This document shows positions 12,304-22,777 of a stretch of 64,000 nucleotides of DNA, one piece after another. The stretch is from positions 33,779,001-33,843,000 of the forward strand of contig JALGPY010000001.1 of NCBI GenBank assembly GCA_023055425.1, read 5' to 3'. The stretch comes from Linanthus parryae. Lineage: Eukaryota; Streptophyta; Magnoliopsida; Ericales; Polemoniaceae. Both the position numbers and the translations under genes were made by a program. Position 1 is the stretch's first letter. Each line of letters starts with the position of its first letter. Below the pieces are notes generated by a model. The model worked only from the letters and a program-made list of their open reading frames with translations, searched no databases and was not told the DNA's origin.

Positions 12304-13662
12304 TGTTGGAATAGATGCCCTAGAGGCAATCGTATATTTAGTATGAACATTGTTTTTGGCTAGAATATTCATTTATTAGATATTGTGATATTTAATATAA
12401 TGAAGTCCTTAGACTAGTATGTGGGTAGATTGATATGGAGATATCAAGTCTAACACATGGGTATACATTAGGGGTAATGGCATACTAGATTGACCCACAA
12501 GGAGAAGGATACATTAGATTATGTCAAGTCACAACCGCTTCTCGTAGTACTAATATAATTGCAATCCTTAGACTTGAAGTCGCTAGATACTCTAGTTGTG
12601 GAATATTGTGCTTTGATGTTATCAAACGTTACACCGTAACTGGGTAATCATAAAGATAGCTATCGGGCATGATAGGAAGCAAGCTTAGAGATCGTAGTGA
12701 TGTAGATAGGATTTTTCCCTCCCACATAATGGGAGTAAATATCCACGGCCACTCGAGGGATGAGGCTTATTGAATGTCTGGCCAGACTCAGATAAATCGA
12801 TATGGAGATACTTATGTTATCTGCTTGCATAAGCATATTCCCAGGATCGAGGAACAATGGATTGGATATACGAGTGTGACTATTTATGTCGCGTGTTCAA
12901 TCCGGATATGGAGACAAACGGAAAGTGCACTATAAGATATTGGGCACAAGAGGTTTGTCGCGATCAATGACTATTTCTATTAGTTGGGTGGCATGGATGT
13001 GTTGCTAGACACCGCTCCATGTTAGTAAAAGTTACTACCAACCAGATAGAAATCTATGGGTTCACACGTCAAATAGAGTAGAGCTAGATTTATGATTAAT
13101 TAATATGATTAATTAATAAGAAGGATCATTGTGCAATACCTTGCAAACTTAGTAGGAGTAATTTGCAAGGAAGAGACTAATCTAAGGTCATGTAGAACTA
13201 GGAAGGACCTTTATGAAAACAACAAGGATTTGTTGGAGTATATAAAGAGGGCTCTAGCTTCATTCCCATCTAATGCTCATAACACAATAGAGTGGGATAG
13301 AAAGCAAAAGAGATAGCAAGACAATACCTAGAGGCCGAACGCCCCTAGGCCCGTCCGCCCCCTTTTCGTCGGCTCCAAGAGGAGGGTCGAACCCCTCCTT
13401 GTCCTTGTTGCTTTGATTCCTTTTTCCCTCTTCCTCCGGTTAAAGCTAGCACTTGTTGAAGGAAGAATCTAGATCTCACCTCTAGACGTGGATCAACCGT
13501 AGAGACGAGGACATCATTCTTCGTGTGATCTCTCAAGCCAAAAAGGTACACAATACTATGTCTCTTATCATGTTATGATGTCTCCTCCTGACGATCCGTG
13601 GTGGGCTTTGAGTAGGATTAATTTTTGTTATTCCGCTGCGTTAGCTACATCAAAACCCAACA
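12304..13662 (+). repeat. 3' LTR of the copia element (1359 bp)
   Basis: It is homologous over its whole length to 5300-6724, from TGTTGGAATAG to ...CCCAACA, with scattered substitutions. It lacks 68 bp at about 12408, where a single TAGA replaces the two copies in the 5' LTR. This looks like a microhomology-mediated deletion after insertion. Confidence 0.93.
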
Positions 13663-14844
13663 CTAGACACACCAACCATACTCTTAGGCAGTCGAGTCCT
13701 CTTGATTTCACTTTATTTTTCGTTGAGCACAACGAAGGGACTAAGTGTGTGGGGGGGGGGGTTAGCTATCCGCTAGTTAGCCATCGCATAGCCTTGTTAA
13801 ATATAGAGTTTAGTGAGTCAGTTTGCATGTAGATGTCAGTCGTTAAGATATGTTTTGCATTTGCACGTTTATTTTGTGCATTGTATAATTTGTTTCCACT
13901 TTTATCTATTGAGTCCACCTACCCTATTTTTTTATTAATCGAGTTGGCCCAAGCGTATAGAGTTAGGAAAAAAAACATAAAAATTGATTATTTTTAAGAA
14001 AGGGCAATCAAAGAGAGTGAATGTGGCGATGGCTCAATGATAGTATTCCTTAGGTAGTATGAAAATCTGAGGTGAGGTAGACGCGAGAAATACTGGAGTA
14101 AGAAGGCTATAGGGCTAATGCACTCGAGAATTGTGAGTAGCTTTCTCTCGGACTAGTTATCCTACTAGCGCTACACCACCGTCACTTAGGTAGTTGTCAA
14201 CCCTCCTCGTAGTGGCAACGAAACAGTTGTGCGAGTGATTTTTATGGGGGTCTCACGTCCCGTCTCACAGCCTAGGTCCACTACTTACCCCAATTTGATC
14301 CATTTTACCCCTTTTATTCACAGCCTCTAGCCTAGGAAGCCGTTCCTTGTGACTTGCATCACTAGTTAGAATGGTCCCTTCTTATGCGTCATGATAGAGG
14401 GAGTTGAGTTAGGGAGGTTCGATGAGGTTGAGCTGATTTGATACATCTTGAGTGGAATCTATTACATGTCGTCTTTTGAGGGGATGTGAGGGTGAGTTAG
14501 AGACGGTAGCACACTTTAGTGTGGCGGTGAGTCGTGTCCTTACACCACGATCACAGGTGGAGTACCGTAGTGCGTGACATTCTTTCCGCACGTCATGGGG
14601 TGGGGGTTGGTTGATCTTATAGGAGGTTGTGCATGATGCTTCATTTTTATTCTCTATATCTTAGGTGATGAGGAGGACCGTTTGGAAAAGCACGTTACAC
14701 ATTGACTACCGGGTTCTTGATATGCTTTACATTGAATGTGGGGGTGTCGACATCTATTTTGATTATATCACTGATTTGACACATTCCACCCCCACGTTAT
14801 CTATTTCACATTTGATCTCCTCGGATATTACGCTCCATGGGATT

Positions 14845-14846
<2 letters not shown>

Positions 14847-14903
<57 letters not shown>
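14847..14903. repeat. (AT)n microsatellite
   Basis: An uninterrupted AT dinucleotide tract of roughly 56 bp inside the decayed Athila-like internal region. Confidence 0.95.
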
Positions 14904-14906
<3 letters not shown>

Positions 14907-15663
14907 GGAAAAAAACAAAAATTAAGAAAAAGCAAAAATAGAAATTGAAAACGAAAGTGAAAGGAATAAAGGAGAAAGACTGAACTTCATGAAGACCGGG
15001 GAGATTAGTTATTGTTCGAGATAACTTCTTCGCATTTGTGGCCGCGAGAATAGCGTTGCACCAATATTGAGGGAATGAGGGCCGGAGTAGTTGGTTTCGG
15101 TGGGGTTCCTTAGATTTTGGTGAGGGAGTGTGAGAATCGGGTGTTGTGAGATATATCATGACGTCTAGGACTGCGCTTCTAAAATATCTTATTCTACCCG
15201 TCCTAAGCCGTCAACCGTTTAAACATGTGGATAAATAGCTCGGATGGTAAGTGATAGGGATACGTTTGATGAGTGTGCGGAAGCAACTTATTTTGTGTTT
15301 GCGCCCGTTCTATCTGACGAAACTGGCCGCAAGTTCTATCGATCACCGAAGTTATAAAATCTTCTAGGGGATGTGAGAGTCTTATGACATGCCGGTTTAT
15401 TCTTCGAGATGGCCCAATATCTACTAAAAAGAAAAAAAAATGTGTTCTTCAATTTTTTGCATTGTACATACTTGAGTTGCATTGCATATATCATGTAGTT
15501 TGCATCGTCATGTCTTTGTGTATTGAGTCATGAGTCGTGTTGACTAGCGGAAAGTGAAGTATGCAAAGCGGTGGGGTATGCATTGGTTTGGTTTTGGTAT
15601 GTATGCAATGTCTCAAGTGTGGGGGTTTTTGAGCGTCACTGTTGCTCGGGACGAGCAAGAAGG

Positions 15664-15678
15664 TAGTGTGGGGGAATT
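15664..15678 (+). other. Polypurine tract of the host Athila-like element
   Basis: TAGTGTGGGGGAAT directly precedes the LTR start TGATAGCGCC. The preceding GACGAGCAAG motif is the usual neighbour of Athila/Tat polypurine tracts; a similar arrangement is seen in reverse at 48707-48740. Confidence 0.8.
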
Positions 15679-17259
15679 TGATAGCGCCTTTTAGGAGCTA
15701 TATTTCTTTGGCATTTACCTCATGTTTGATAGGTTTTTGGAGAGTTTTTGAGCCTAGTATTGTTGAGATGAGCATGATTTATCACTTGTTTCTTCATATG
15801 CGTAATGTTAGCCCAAGCATGTTCTTTATGTTGATTTATGCTTAATTTGTTGGAATTAATCGCTTGGTATAGTTGTTGTTTTGTCCTTGACAGGACATAT
15901 GGCTATGGGAGTGATTTGGAATCAAGAGCATGAACTTTGGAAGCAAGGAATGGCAAGAAAGACGCTTGGGAACCAAAAGGATGAGAAGTTGAAGATTCAA
16001 GAAAGAGCAGCCCAGACCATTTCGGCCCGAAATGCTAGCCGACATGAAGGCCATTTCGGGTCGAAATGCTGAAATAGGCAGAAGACATGTGCGGATTTTT
16101 GGGGGAAAAATGCAATTCTTGAATACTTAGCTTCCCTACTTGAACATAAATATCTAGGGACGTGAATATACCTCAGTTGTGAGCCAAGAACACTAAGGAG
16201 AACAAGAAGAACACGTTGGGAGCATCATCAAGCAAAGAGACAAGCCCAGATCAACGCCATATCACTCTTTCTAGCGTTTGATCTATTTTCTCTCTTTTCT
16301 TGTATGAAATATTCAAACAATATGTTATCTTTTTTTATGAGTAGCTAAACTCATACCTAGGAATTTATGGAGAGCCTTGGGTTTATGTTTTGATGATATT
16401 TTCCAAATTTTGGATGAACTTTCATGCTAGGGTTTGTGATTCAATGGAGATTGTTCTAGTTTATATCATGTTGAGTTCTTCCATTGACAAGTTAGGACTA
16501 AGATATATTGTCTTGATTATTTCTATCTTCATTCAATCATAAACGTGGCTCAAAGACAATCTTAGTAGCAAAATATCTCGTTTATTGTTCTTAATACTTA
16601 GTAAGTTATGAGTCATGACCCGACCTTGCAAATTAACTAGTGAGTGTGTAAAATCAACTCTACCATAGTTGGGATGAGTAGACGAGAACATTCTTAATCA
16701 ATGAGACTGAGAAGTGAGTTGAGTAGGAATGGCTAGAAGAGGGTAGATTCGGTAGGAGATAGTGAAGTGTTCGTGTGGTGCTGGTATGAGAGGACATTAG
16801 TCCGTACACTACCATTAACCTGCTAGAATGTATTGGTAATTAGAGTTGGCCTGAGAGGGACAAATCGGTACCGGTGTGTAGAACGACAAGAGACCGATAG
16901 GTAATTGTCGGTGCTATTACCCAGCTTAACTAACTAAGAGATGCAGTGTTAGAACATGGAATCCGGAATCGTCAAAACTACCCTCGGTGATCTATAGATT
17001 GCCTAGTTTTCTCTCCTTTAGTTTAATCTAAATCATTTCTTTTGCGTACTGTTATTTATCGTTTCTAGTCACTTGATTGAGGGTGACAACACTCCAATTG
17101 CAAACCTTTTTACCGGTTACTAGGTAGATTAAAGTAGTTGTTAGACTTAGAAAAGTAAGCACCTTCCCTCGGGTTCGATAACTCGGAGTCCCATATACTC
17201 CATTATATTTCACGTGACAAATTTAGGTAGACTAACTTACTTCTTGTGATAAGAAATCA
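15679..17259 (+). repeat. 3' LTR of the host Athila-like element (about 1.58 kb)
   Basis: The start is fixed by the polypurine tract. The end is inferred from a ...AATCA terminus at 17259. It is also inferred from the spacing to a CTCGGGTTCGATAACTC block, which mirrors the GGGTTCGACTCTCGAG block near the end of the LTR at 3378-5037. The two LTRs are not the same family. A local near-palindrome with two TTTCGG copies sits at 16018-16066. No second LTR is in the window. Confidence 0.65.
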
Positions 17260-17365
17260 ATTATTCCTATTCAGAATTTTTATTCATTAATCTAAATATG
17301 TAACAGATCTTCTTAAAAATTTAACATGCAATCTTTCAAGTCTTGCAGTACACTTCTAGCTATAG

Positions 17366-18082
17366 GTGGTAAATATCACATGATGGATGGCAGATATCTT
17401 TCAGATCCTACTCCCTTTAGACAACTTTTAGGAGCACTCCGAAATCTTACCTTTTCTAGGCCTGATATAGCTTTCTCCATCAACAACATTTGCTAATTTA
17501 TGCACACGCCCACAAACCTTCACTTATTGGTGCCAAACGTGTCCTTAGATACCTTCAAGGCACCAAATCACATGGACTCTACTACCAAACCAATTACCTT
17601 CCTCTCCAGGCCTATTGTGATGCGTATTGGGCCGGAAACCCAACGGACCGTAGGAGCCACACCGGTTTTGTCATCTTTATTGGGCCAGATGCGGTCCATT
17701 GGGCTGCAAAAAATGCCCACTGCTGCCTGGTCTTCATTCAGAATATCGAACCTTAGCTACGAGAGCTCTCTTGGTTAATTTTTTTTTTAGATGCCTCCAT
17801 TTACCTATACCAAATGCGTCAACTCTTTAGCGTGACAACCTTTCATCCCTAGCTATGACTGCAAATCCAATTTTACAAGCTCGTATAAAACATACAGAAA
17901 TTTGCTATCATTATCCTTGCGAAAACTTTTTACGCAAACAACTTATTGTTTCTTATGTTTTCACTGCAGTAAAGCTCGCTGATATTTTCACTAAAGGGCT
18001 CACCACACCCCAGATTTTGGAGCTTAAAAAGAAAACTGGTGGTTCGTACACCATCATTAGACTGAGGCACAATATTAGATAA
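17366..18082 (+). pseudogene. Degenerate copia RT C-terminus and RNase H
   Basis: Pieces of copia pol appear in order. First is the end of RT (DPTPFRQLLGALRNLTFSRPD) near 17390-17490. RNase H follows at 17490-17756 (AKRVLRYLQGTKSHGLYY, then YCDAYWAGNPTDRRSHTG). The C-terminal block is at 17855-18082 (KHTEICYHYP and LADIFTKGLT). Stops and frameshifts separate them, and the AEYRALA region is missing or scrambled. The DAYWAG and TDRRSHTGF signature is of a different copia lineage from the elements at 5300 and 60934. It is probably an old fragment. Confidence 0.88.
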
Positions 18083-18740
18083 TCTTAATCAAATGATCCA
18101 GTCCTCATGACTAAAGCCCATCCAATACTTAAGCCCACAAGAGATACAGCCCACTTAAAATGATAGGACTGCTTTGTAAAGAGATCCATGTTATAAGGAT
18201 TATCTTGCTATTAGTTTCTCTGGTCAGATCTAACAGTCACAAATCTGACCGTTAATACTCTTGTATATATTGCCACTTCATTGTTAAAGAAACCCTAAGA
18301 CGCAATTTCTTCTTTTGTGTTGTTCTTCGTCCTCTAGAGCCCCGCCTCTCTTATGAAACCCTAATCGGGTTTCCAATATATTGGATTTATTTGATCGTGG
18401 ACGTAGCTGGTCTCAAAACTAATGAACCACATTAAATCATTGTGTGATCTGATTCTTCGTTTTCGTTACTCGCTTTTTCGATAAGTTTGGTTATACAACA
18501 TCCTAGTTTATGGTAGCTTCAAACTACGAGTGACGCAAGCTTGGTCGTGTCTACGTATCATGTTTGCAGCCTTGTCGAAACTCAACTCTAAATTGCAGCA
18601 CAAATCAACATAGACAGTTTATTTAGACTACTGTTTGCTAATATCAACAACAAAATTAGGTTAAAAGACCACATCTCATAAAATCATACTAACACGTACA
18701 TTGGACTAGAATCGCCAAAAGAGTTTTCGAAATTCGCTAA
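18083..18740 (+). other. Probable decayed copia 3' LTR remnant; no gene seen
   Basis: This stretch follows the RNase H remnant. It contains a TATA-like TTGTATATATTGCC near 18261, followed by pyrimidine-rich leader-like sequence (18300-18350), which fits an LTR promoter. No second LTR copy or clear TG...CA ends were found. No open frame of interest is present. Confidence 0.35.
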
Positions 18741-19230
18741 ACACGGAGAAACTTTTTTTCTTTTTCGAAAACAGTAAGAACTTCATTACTTAAACACAGA
18801 GTTACAGAAGAAGCACCAATTTCGACATGAACTCAAAAACACAAATTACAAAGGGATCACACACCTTGCAGTTTAACTGCAAACATGTCATAATTCAGGA
18901 ATCCCCCAGAGAGATACCTAATGAACGGAGTAACTTCGAAAGAGTAGAATGTTAAAGGCAGCCGGTCTTAGCTTAGAAGGCTCCCCCAAACAGGTTTCTT
19001 CATGCATAAAACAAGCAAAGCTATTAAAGATTGTTAAGAACACAACCCCTTCGAGTTTTTCCATAGAAATACTATTTGTGGGGTTCAAGCTTCAAAAGAA
19101 ACCAACAATTGTTTTTAGACAGTTGATGGGTGTTTCTTTTCTTCCAAGTCTATTCGTGGTCCACTACGTTGCAGTCTCTAGTCTGCGAGACTTTACTGCG
19201 ACACTGACATAGTTCAACTAACAAAGAGTA
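18741..19230 (-). repeat. Possible retroposed 3' end (poly-A-tailed transcript or LINE tail)
   Basis: Read on the minus strand, this ends with a 3'-UTR-like sequence: several TGTAATTTG/TGTAACT motifs, AAGTAATGAAGTTCTTACTG, then TTTTCGAAAAAGAAAAAAAG near 18750. A-rich termini of this kind are typical of LINE or processed-copy 3' ends. No coding motif was recognised, so the source is unknown. Confidence 0.3.
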
Positions 19231-19236
19231 TTAGTA

Positions 19237-19495
19237 ATACCTCGGTTTCTTCTCTATCACACCGGTTTGACTTTTCTACTCGTATCTGGGTCATTTTGAC
19301 CGGGTGATTGGATAGCAAAACGATGTGGTTTTTTGATAATTTTTTCACCGTGATATAGAGCAACTTTTACTGTACAACACCATGTAAAAATTATCAAAAA
19401 ATTGCATCGGTTTGCTACACAAATCACCGGGTCAAAGTGACCCACTGAATAGTGACAAAAGTCAAACCGGTGCGATAGAGAAGAAACGGAGGTAG
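19237..19495. mobile_element. Stowaway-like MITE, copy 1 (259 bp)
   Basis: The whole segment folds back on itself. The left end reads ATACCTCGGTTTCTTCTC, and the right end is its near-perfect complement (GAGAAGAAACGGAGGTAG). It is flanked by TA on both sides (19235-19236 and 19496-19497). Inner arms repeat the TTGACTTTT, GGGTCA..TTGACC and GATAATTTTT blocks. TA duplication and CTACCTCCGTTTC-type ends fit Tc1/mariner-related Stowaway elements. It is non-coding. The same family is present in opposite orientation at 21129. Confidence 0.85.
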
Positions 19496-19497
19496 TA

Positions 19498-20278
19498 GTT
19501 GTTTTCTTTAGGACTGGGTATTAGTGTTGTGGTGCGCTAGAGACGTGTATAATGGGAATTCGAATTATATTCTCAGCAAAAATTAAGAATTTGGGGCACT
19601 AGCTCCTTTCAGATTCATCAGTTACTAAGTCTAAGTCTCTATACATCTTGATTAGCTGAGGCTCATTCCACGATTTACCTCCGGTAAGCTAGGTTCAACC
19701 ATCAAAGTCTCTTCAATGTGCATGGCTGGTTAAACATGGTGGTCCAGGACATCTAGTCTATCCTTACATTAGTTACCTGTCACTCTCAGTACAGGTGGTT
19801 CTGGGTCTTAGTCTAGTTGTCATCTTGTTATTGGTTATTGTCAACTTATTGAAGACCTCACCAAGGATCTACTTTGGAGAGTTCAGTGTTTGAAAGTTTA
19901 AAGGATAAGTAAATTAGCCTGAAAAGGCATTTGCATTTCCACCCCTCTTCCATTCCTAGCCAATTCTTGGGGTTCATGGGGAGAGTGACTTCTGCTGAGA
20001 ATTTTCAGTTTCAAGGGCTTGAACCGAGTATGAGCCTCAACCTCCAATATGTTAACACCGAGTCGAGGCTGAGCCAAGCGATAATCAATATATTTTTGTT
20101 ACTCCATAATGTTGTTCTCGAATGGCACATATTCAGTGACTCTTAAATCATCATATCGCTATCCGTTGTCCCAGTCTTTGCCATGTTAGCACCATTAAAT
20201 ATCAAAGGATCCCTTGAATTCAACTACTCATGAGAATGCTTTTTTCCCAAATAAAATGCATCTCAAACAAGATGGAAT

Positions 20279-20282
<4 letters not shown>
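19498..20282. other. Intergenic region and 5' flank of the gene at 20325
   Basis: No recognisable gene. Short open frames such as 19931-20146 lack motifs. It likely contains the promoter of the downstream gene, but I see no unambiguous TATA box. Confidence 0.4.

Positions 20283-20324
<42 letters not shown>
20283..20324 (+). repeat. (CT)n microsatellite in the 5' leader
   Basis: About 20 CT units end directly at the ATG of the downstream gene (20325). CT-rich leaders are common in plant genes, and tract length may vary between individuals. An in-frame ATG at 20214 would translate the tract as a Ser-Leu repeat, which argues for starting at 20325. Confidence 0.95.
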
Positions 20325-20326
<2 letters not shown>

Positions 20327-20783
20327 GGCAAGGCATATACCAATCTCTCCAACACAACACCATTTCCCATTCTTCCCCACCACCATCTCCTCCTTCCTCA
20401 TACTGGTATCAGTCTTCTCAGTTTTCTCCATTGTCACATTCCTCTGTGGCTCTCACTTGCGTAAACAGCAAAGAACAGTGCGTCTAGGCAACAACAAACC
20501 ATCAGCTTCCAAGTCATTCCAGAGCAGTATAACCAACAAAGCTGTTCTAATCGCGAACATGATTTCTTGCAGAAACATACAAGACTTGCAAATTCAAACA
20601 GAAGAGGAAGAAGAAGATGAAGATGCTGTTGTGTGGAGGAGGACAATCATCAAGGGAGGGAAGTGCCGTCCATTGGAATTCTCCGGCAAGATATTGTATG
20701 ATTGTGATGGAAATCTCTTACCAAGTTCGCCTCGTGACCGGAACCGTAGAGACAAAGGTGATGATTCTCTTGGGAAATCTTAG
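20325..20783 (+). CDS. Small plant-specific single-pass membrane protein, uncharacterised
   Basis: A 152-residue protein starts at ATG 20325 just after the CT tract. Residues about 18-45 form one hydrophobic segment (SSFLILVSVFSVFSIVTFLCG), preceded by an aromatic/Pro/His N-terminus and followed by basic residues (HLRKQQR), so the C-terminus is probably cytosolic. A Glu/Asp-rich run lies near residues 92-103. The C-terminal block WRRTIIKGGKCRPLEFSGKI, followed by YDCDGNLLP, matches the conserved tail I know from small plant proteins with a W+RTI...G..C.PL.FSG.I.YD..G..LP pattern, whose function is not established. The gene has no introns and is intact. The family call is from memory of the motif, not a search. 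Confidence 0.75.
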
Positions 20784-20975
20784 TTTTTGCTGAAGAAAAC
20801 GGAGTGCTCTGCCTCTGAGCTTTGCCACGTTTGTTGCTTTATTCATTTCCACAGTTTTTGATGTTCTTTTTTCATTTAGGATTTGTCTGTGGTGTGTTCT
20901 ACTCGTCTCTTTGAGACTGGCGTAGTGTTTCTACCGAAGTGTAAAATTCGCGTAACATCTTGCACACAAAAATAA

Positions 20976-21128
20976 ACGAATGTAACCAATGGGAGTTGGT
21001 CCAAGTGGTAAGCAACTTGGTTCCGCTTAAGCAGGCCTCGGGTTTGAGTTCTTGTGTATGCAGAAAATTCTCACTGGAAAACTCACCTGCCATACGAATG
21101 TAACCAATGGGAGTTGGTCCAAGTGGTA
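20976..21128 (+). repeat. tRNA-derived SINE-like repeat with duplicated 35-bp head
   Basis: GGGAGTTGGTCCAAGTGGTA at 20991-21010 resembles a pol III A box, and GGTTTGAGTTC at 21041-21051 a B box, about 40 bp apart as in tRNA-like SINE heads. The 35 bp at 20976-21010 recur without a change at 21094-21128. The second copy is cut by a MITE whose TA duplication starts at 21127. The first 13 bp of this repeat could be the SINE target duplication. No poly-A tail is evident. Confidence 0.5.
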
Positions 21129-21388
21129 CTACCTCCGTTTCTTCTCTATCACACCATTTTGACTTTTGTCACTATTCACTGGGTCACTTTGACCCGGTAA
21201 TTTGTGTAGCAAAGCAATGCGATTTTTTGATAATTTTTTCATGGCGCTATAGAGTAAAAGTTGCTCTACAACACGGTGAAAAAATTATCGAAAAATCGCA
21301 TCGTTTTGCTATCCAAATCACCCGGTCAAAGTGACCCAGATACGAGTCAAAAAGTCAAACCGGTGTGATAGAAAAGAAACGGAGGTAG
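21129..21388. mobile_element. Stowaway-like MITE, copy 2 (260 bp)
   Basis: Ends are CTACCTCCGTTTCTTCTCTA and its complement, flanked by TA (21127-21128, 21389-21390). It is homologous to 19237-19495 but inverted: the ACTCGTATCTGGGTCA block is near the left end of copy 1 and near the right end of this one. The full length can form a hairpin. It is non-coding. Confidence 0.87.
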
Positions 21389-21390
21389 TA

Positions 21391-21690
21391 TGACTTATAA
21401 GCAGCTTATAAGTCAATATGGATTATAAGTGAAAAACAACTTATAAGAAGTGTTTGGTGTGCGACTTTTAAGCCAAACTTTTGGATTTGGACTTATAAGT
21501 TCATAGTGTAAAAATGAACTTAAGAAAAAGTTGAGTTTTTGAATCTTTTCTTGAACTTTTGGACTTAACAACTTTTACACCAACCAAGCATTTCTTTTTT
21601 CTCCATCTTTTTTGTCGTAGACTTTTTTGACATAAACTTATAAGACAACTTAAGTTACAAATAAGTTATACCAAACTCACCCATACTTGA
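21391..21690. repeat. CTTATAAG-palindrome-rich AT segment, possible MITE
   Basis: Several CTTATAAG palindromes occur near both ends (21394, 21405, 21440 and 21637). A GTTTGGT near 21450 and its complement ACCAAAC near 21669 hint at inverted ends. I could not define exact termini or a target duplication. Confidence 0.3.
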
Positions 21691-21996
21691 AACCCATTCA
21701 GATATTTGCCATCAAGCTTAACTTCGGAATTACAGTGAAGTTCGTGTATTTAGTTCTGTTGAACTTGGGCATTTGCCAACAATTCATTCTTAGAAAGTAC
21801 CAATCTAACTACCTTCAAATAAGTTCAGTTTCTAATTCGATTAAGTTTGAACTTGCAACCAATAAACCTGATTAGTGACAAGTAACTTAAAAGAATAAAG
21901 CATCAACACCACTACCTGTGTCACCTGGAGCGGGAGCGCGAAAGCAACATTCTAAAAAAGTTGTATTTGCGTCATGAGAGCGCATGTATAAAATAT

Positions 21997-22305
21997 TGGT
22001 TAAAGACACTTTGCTCCCTTCACTTTTGAAAAAATACCATAATGCTCCCTGATATATTAACAATTCCACATACCTCCCTGTAACGGAAAAAAGAAAAGAC
22101 AAGTTGCCTCTTCTGTGCCATTTTCGTCCAGTAGCGCGCAATTACTATTCTTCTGTGTAATTGCGCACTTCCGGATGGAAATGGCACAGAAGGGACAACT
22201 TGTCTTTTCTTTTTTCCGTTACAGGGAGGTATGTGGAATTGTTAGTTTGTCAGGGAGCATTATGGTATTTCTTCAAAAGTGAAGGGAGCAAAGTATCTTT
22301 TACCC
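21997..22305. mobile_element. Mutator-type MITE (309 bp) with 9-bp target duplication
   Basis: Two arms of about 105 bp (21997-22106 and 22196-22305) are inverted copies. The ends are TGGTTAAAGACACTTTG and CAAAGTATCTTTTACCC. ATAAAATAT occurs immediately outside both ends (21988-21996 and 22306-22314), the 9-bp duplication typical of Mutator-like elements. The spacer (22107-22195) has a second small inverted repeat around GCGCAATTAC. There is no coding capacity. Confidence 0.9.
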
Positions 22306-22314
22306 ATAAAATAT

Positions 22315-22760
22315 AAATTTAATATAATTTAAGATATAAACATATTATAGATTGAACTTTTGGCAATTGTGGCTTAGGTCGAATGCAACAAAACCGGGTG
22401 TCACGTACATCCAACCAGTTGAATCACAACAAGCCACTTCTCGGATCACTTTGCACCCGAGATCTTTTTCCTTCAATCCTTATCCAGTATCCAACCACAT
22501 CACATTGAGCTACTACAACACCAGCATCAAGTTTATCTGCTTGAGTATCACCACGAGCTAACTCCCGTGGAAAATCTTCAGACTTGGACGCTCTCTTATT
22601 CAGCTTTACGCAATATCTTTCTTGTGTTTTTGTTCCTGTTGTCTTTGATGTTGGATGGCTAGTCTGTAGCATCCAATCCTGTCTAAGTGTGTGTCGTAAG
22701 GTTTTCATTTTATGATTAATGCAATGCTTATTTTCAAAAAAAAAAAAAAAAAAAAAAACT
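22315..22760 (+). repeat. Poly-A-terminated unknown segment, probable retroposed copy
   Basis: This non-coding stretch ends in a run of about 21 A residues (22738-22758), preceded by ATTAATGCAATGCTT, an AATGAA-like polyadenylation context. A genomic A-tail suggests an L1-type retroposition product. No source gene or target duplication was identified. Confidence 0.35.
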
Positions 22761-22777
22761 TTTGTGTATTAGGTATT

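Larger units (their letters stand above)
5300..13662 (+). mobile_element. Ty1/copia retrotransposon, complete but inactivated
   Basis: This is a full-length element: 5' LTR, PBS, gag, protease, integrase, RT, RNase H, polypurine tract and 3' LTR. The order PR-IN-RT-RH is diagnostic of copia. LTR termini are TGTTGG and CCAACA, a perfect 6-bp inverted repeat. Flanking bases are TTAGA (5295-5299) and CTAGA (13663-13667), a five-base target duplication with one substitution. LTRs differ at many positions and the coding region is broken at least six times, so the insertion is old. The element inserted in an Athila-like host. A related copy on the other strand starts at 60934. Confidence 0.95.
13663..15678 (+). 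mobile_element. Internal 3' region of an Athila-like element
   Basis: This roughly 2-kb stretch lies between the copia and the 3' LTR of the host element. It contains a G-run (13750-13761) and an (AT)n microsatellite (about 14847-14903). It ends with the classical Athila/Tat signature at 15630-15678: CTCGGGACGAGCAAGAAGG, then AGTGTGGGGGAA, then the LTR. No frame longer than about 117 codons survives and none has a family motif. I treat it as decayed env-like or spacer sequence. Confidence 0.7.

Noticed and set aside
13750..13761. G-run as the polypurine tract defining an LTR start
   Set aside because: No LTR-like TG...CA sequence with a partner follows; the tract at 15664 with the Athila signature is the better 3' LTR boundary.
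14806..15159. Minus-strand frame of 117 codons with a Tyr-Ile repeat
   Set aside because: The repeat is translation of the (AT)n microsatellite; no family motif is present.
21001..21051. Functional tRNA gene
   Set aside because: A- and B-box-like motifs are present, but a cloverleaf with proper acceptor and anticodon arms cannot be formed by eye; a SINE head is more likely.
22424..22708. Minus-strand frame of 94 codons
   Set aside because: No motif, no start context, and it overlaps a poly-A-ended repeat-like segment read on the other strand.
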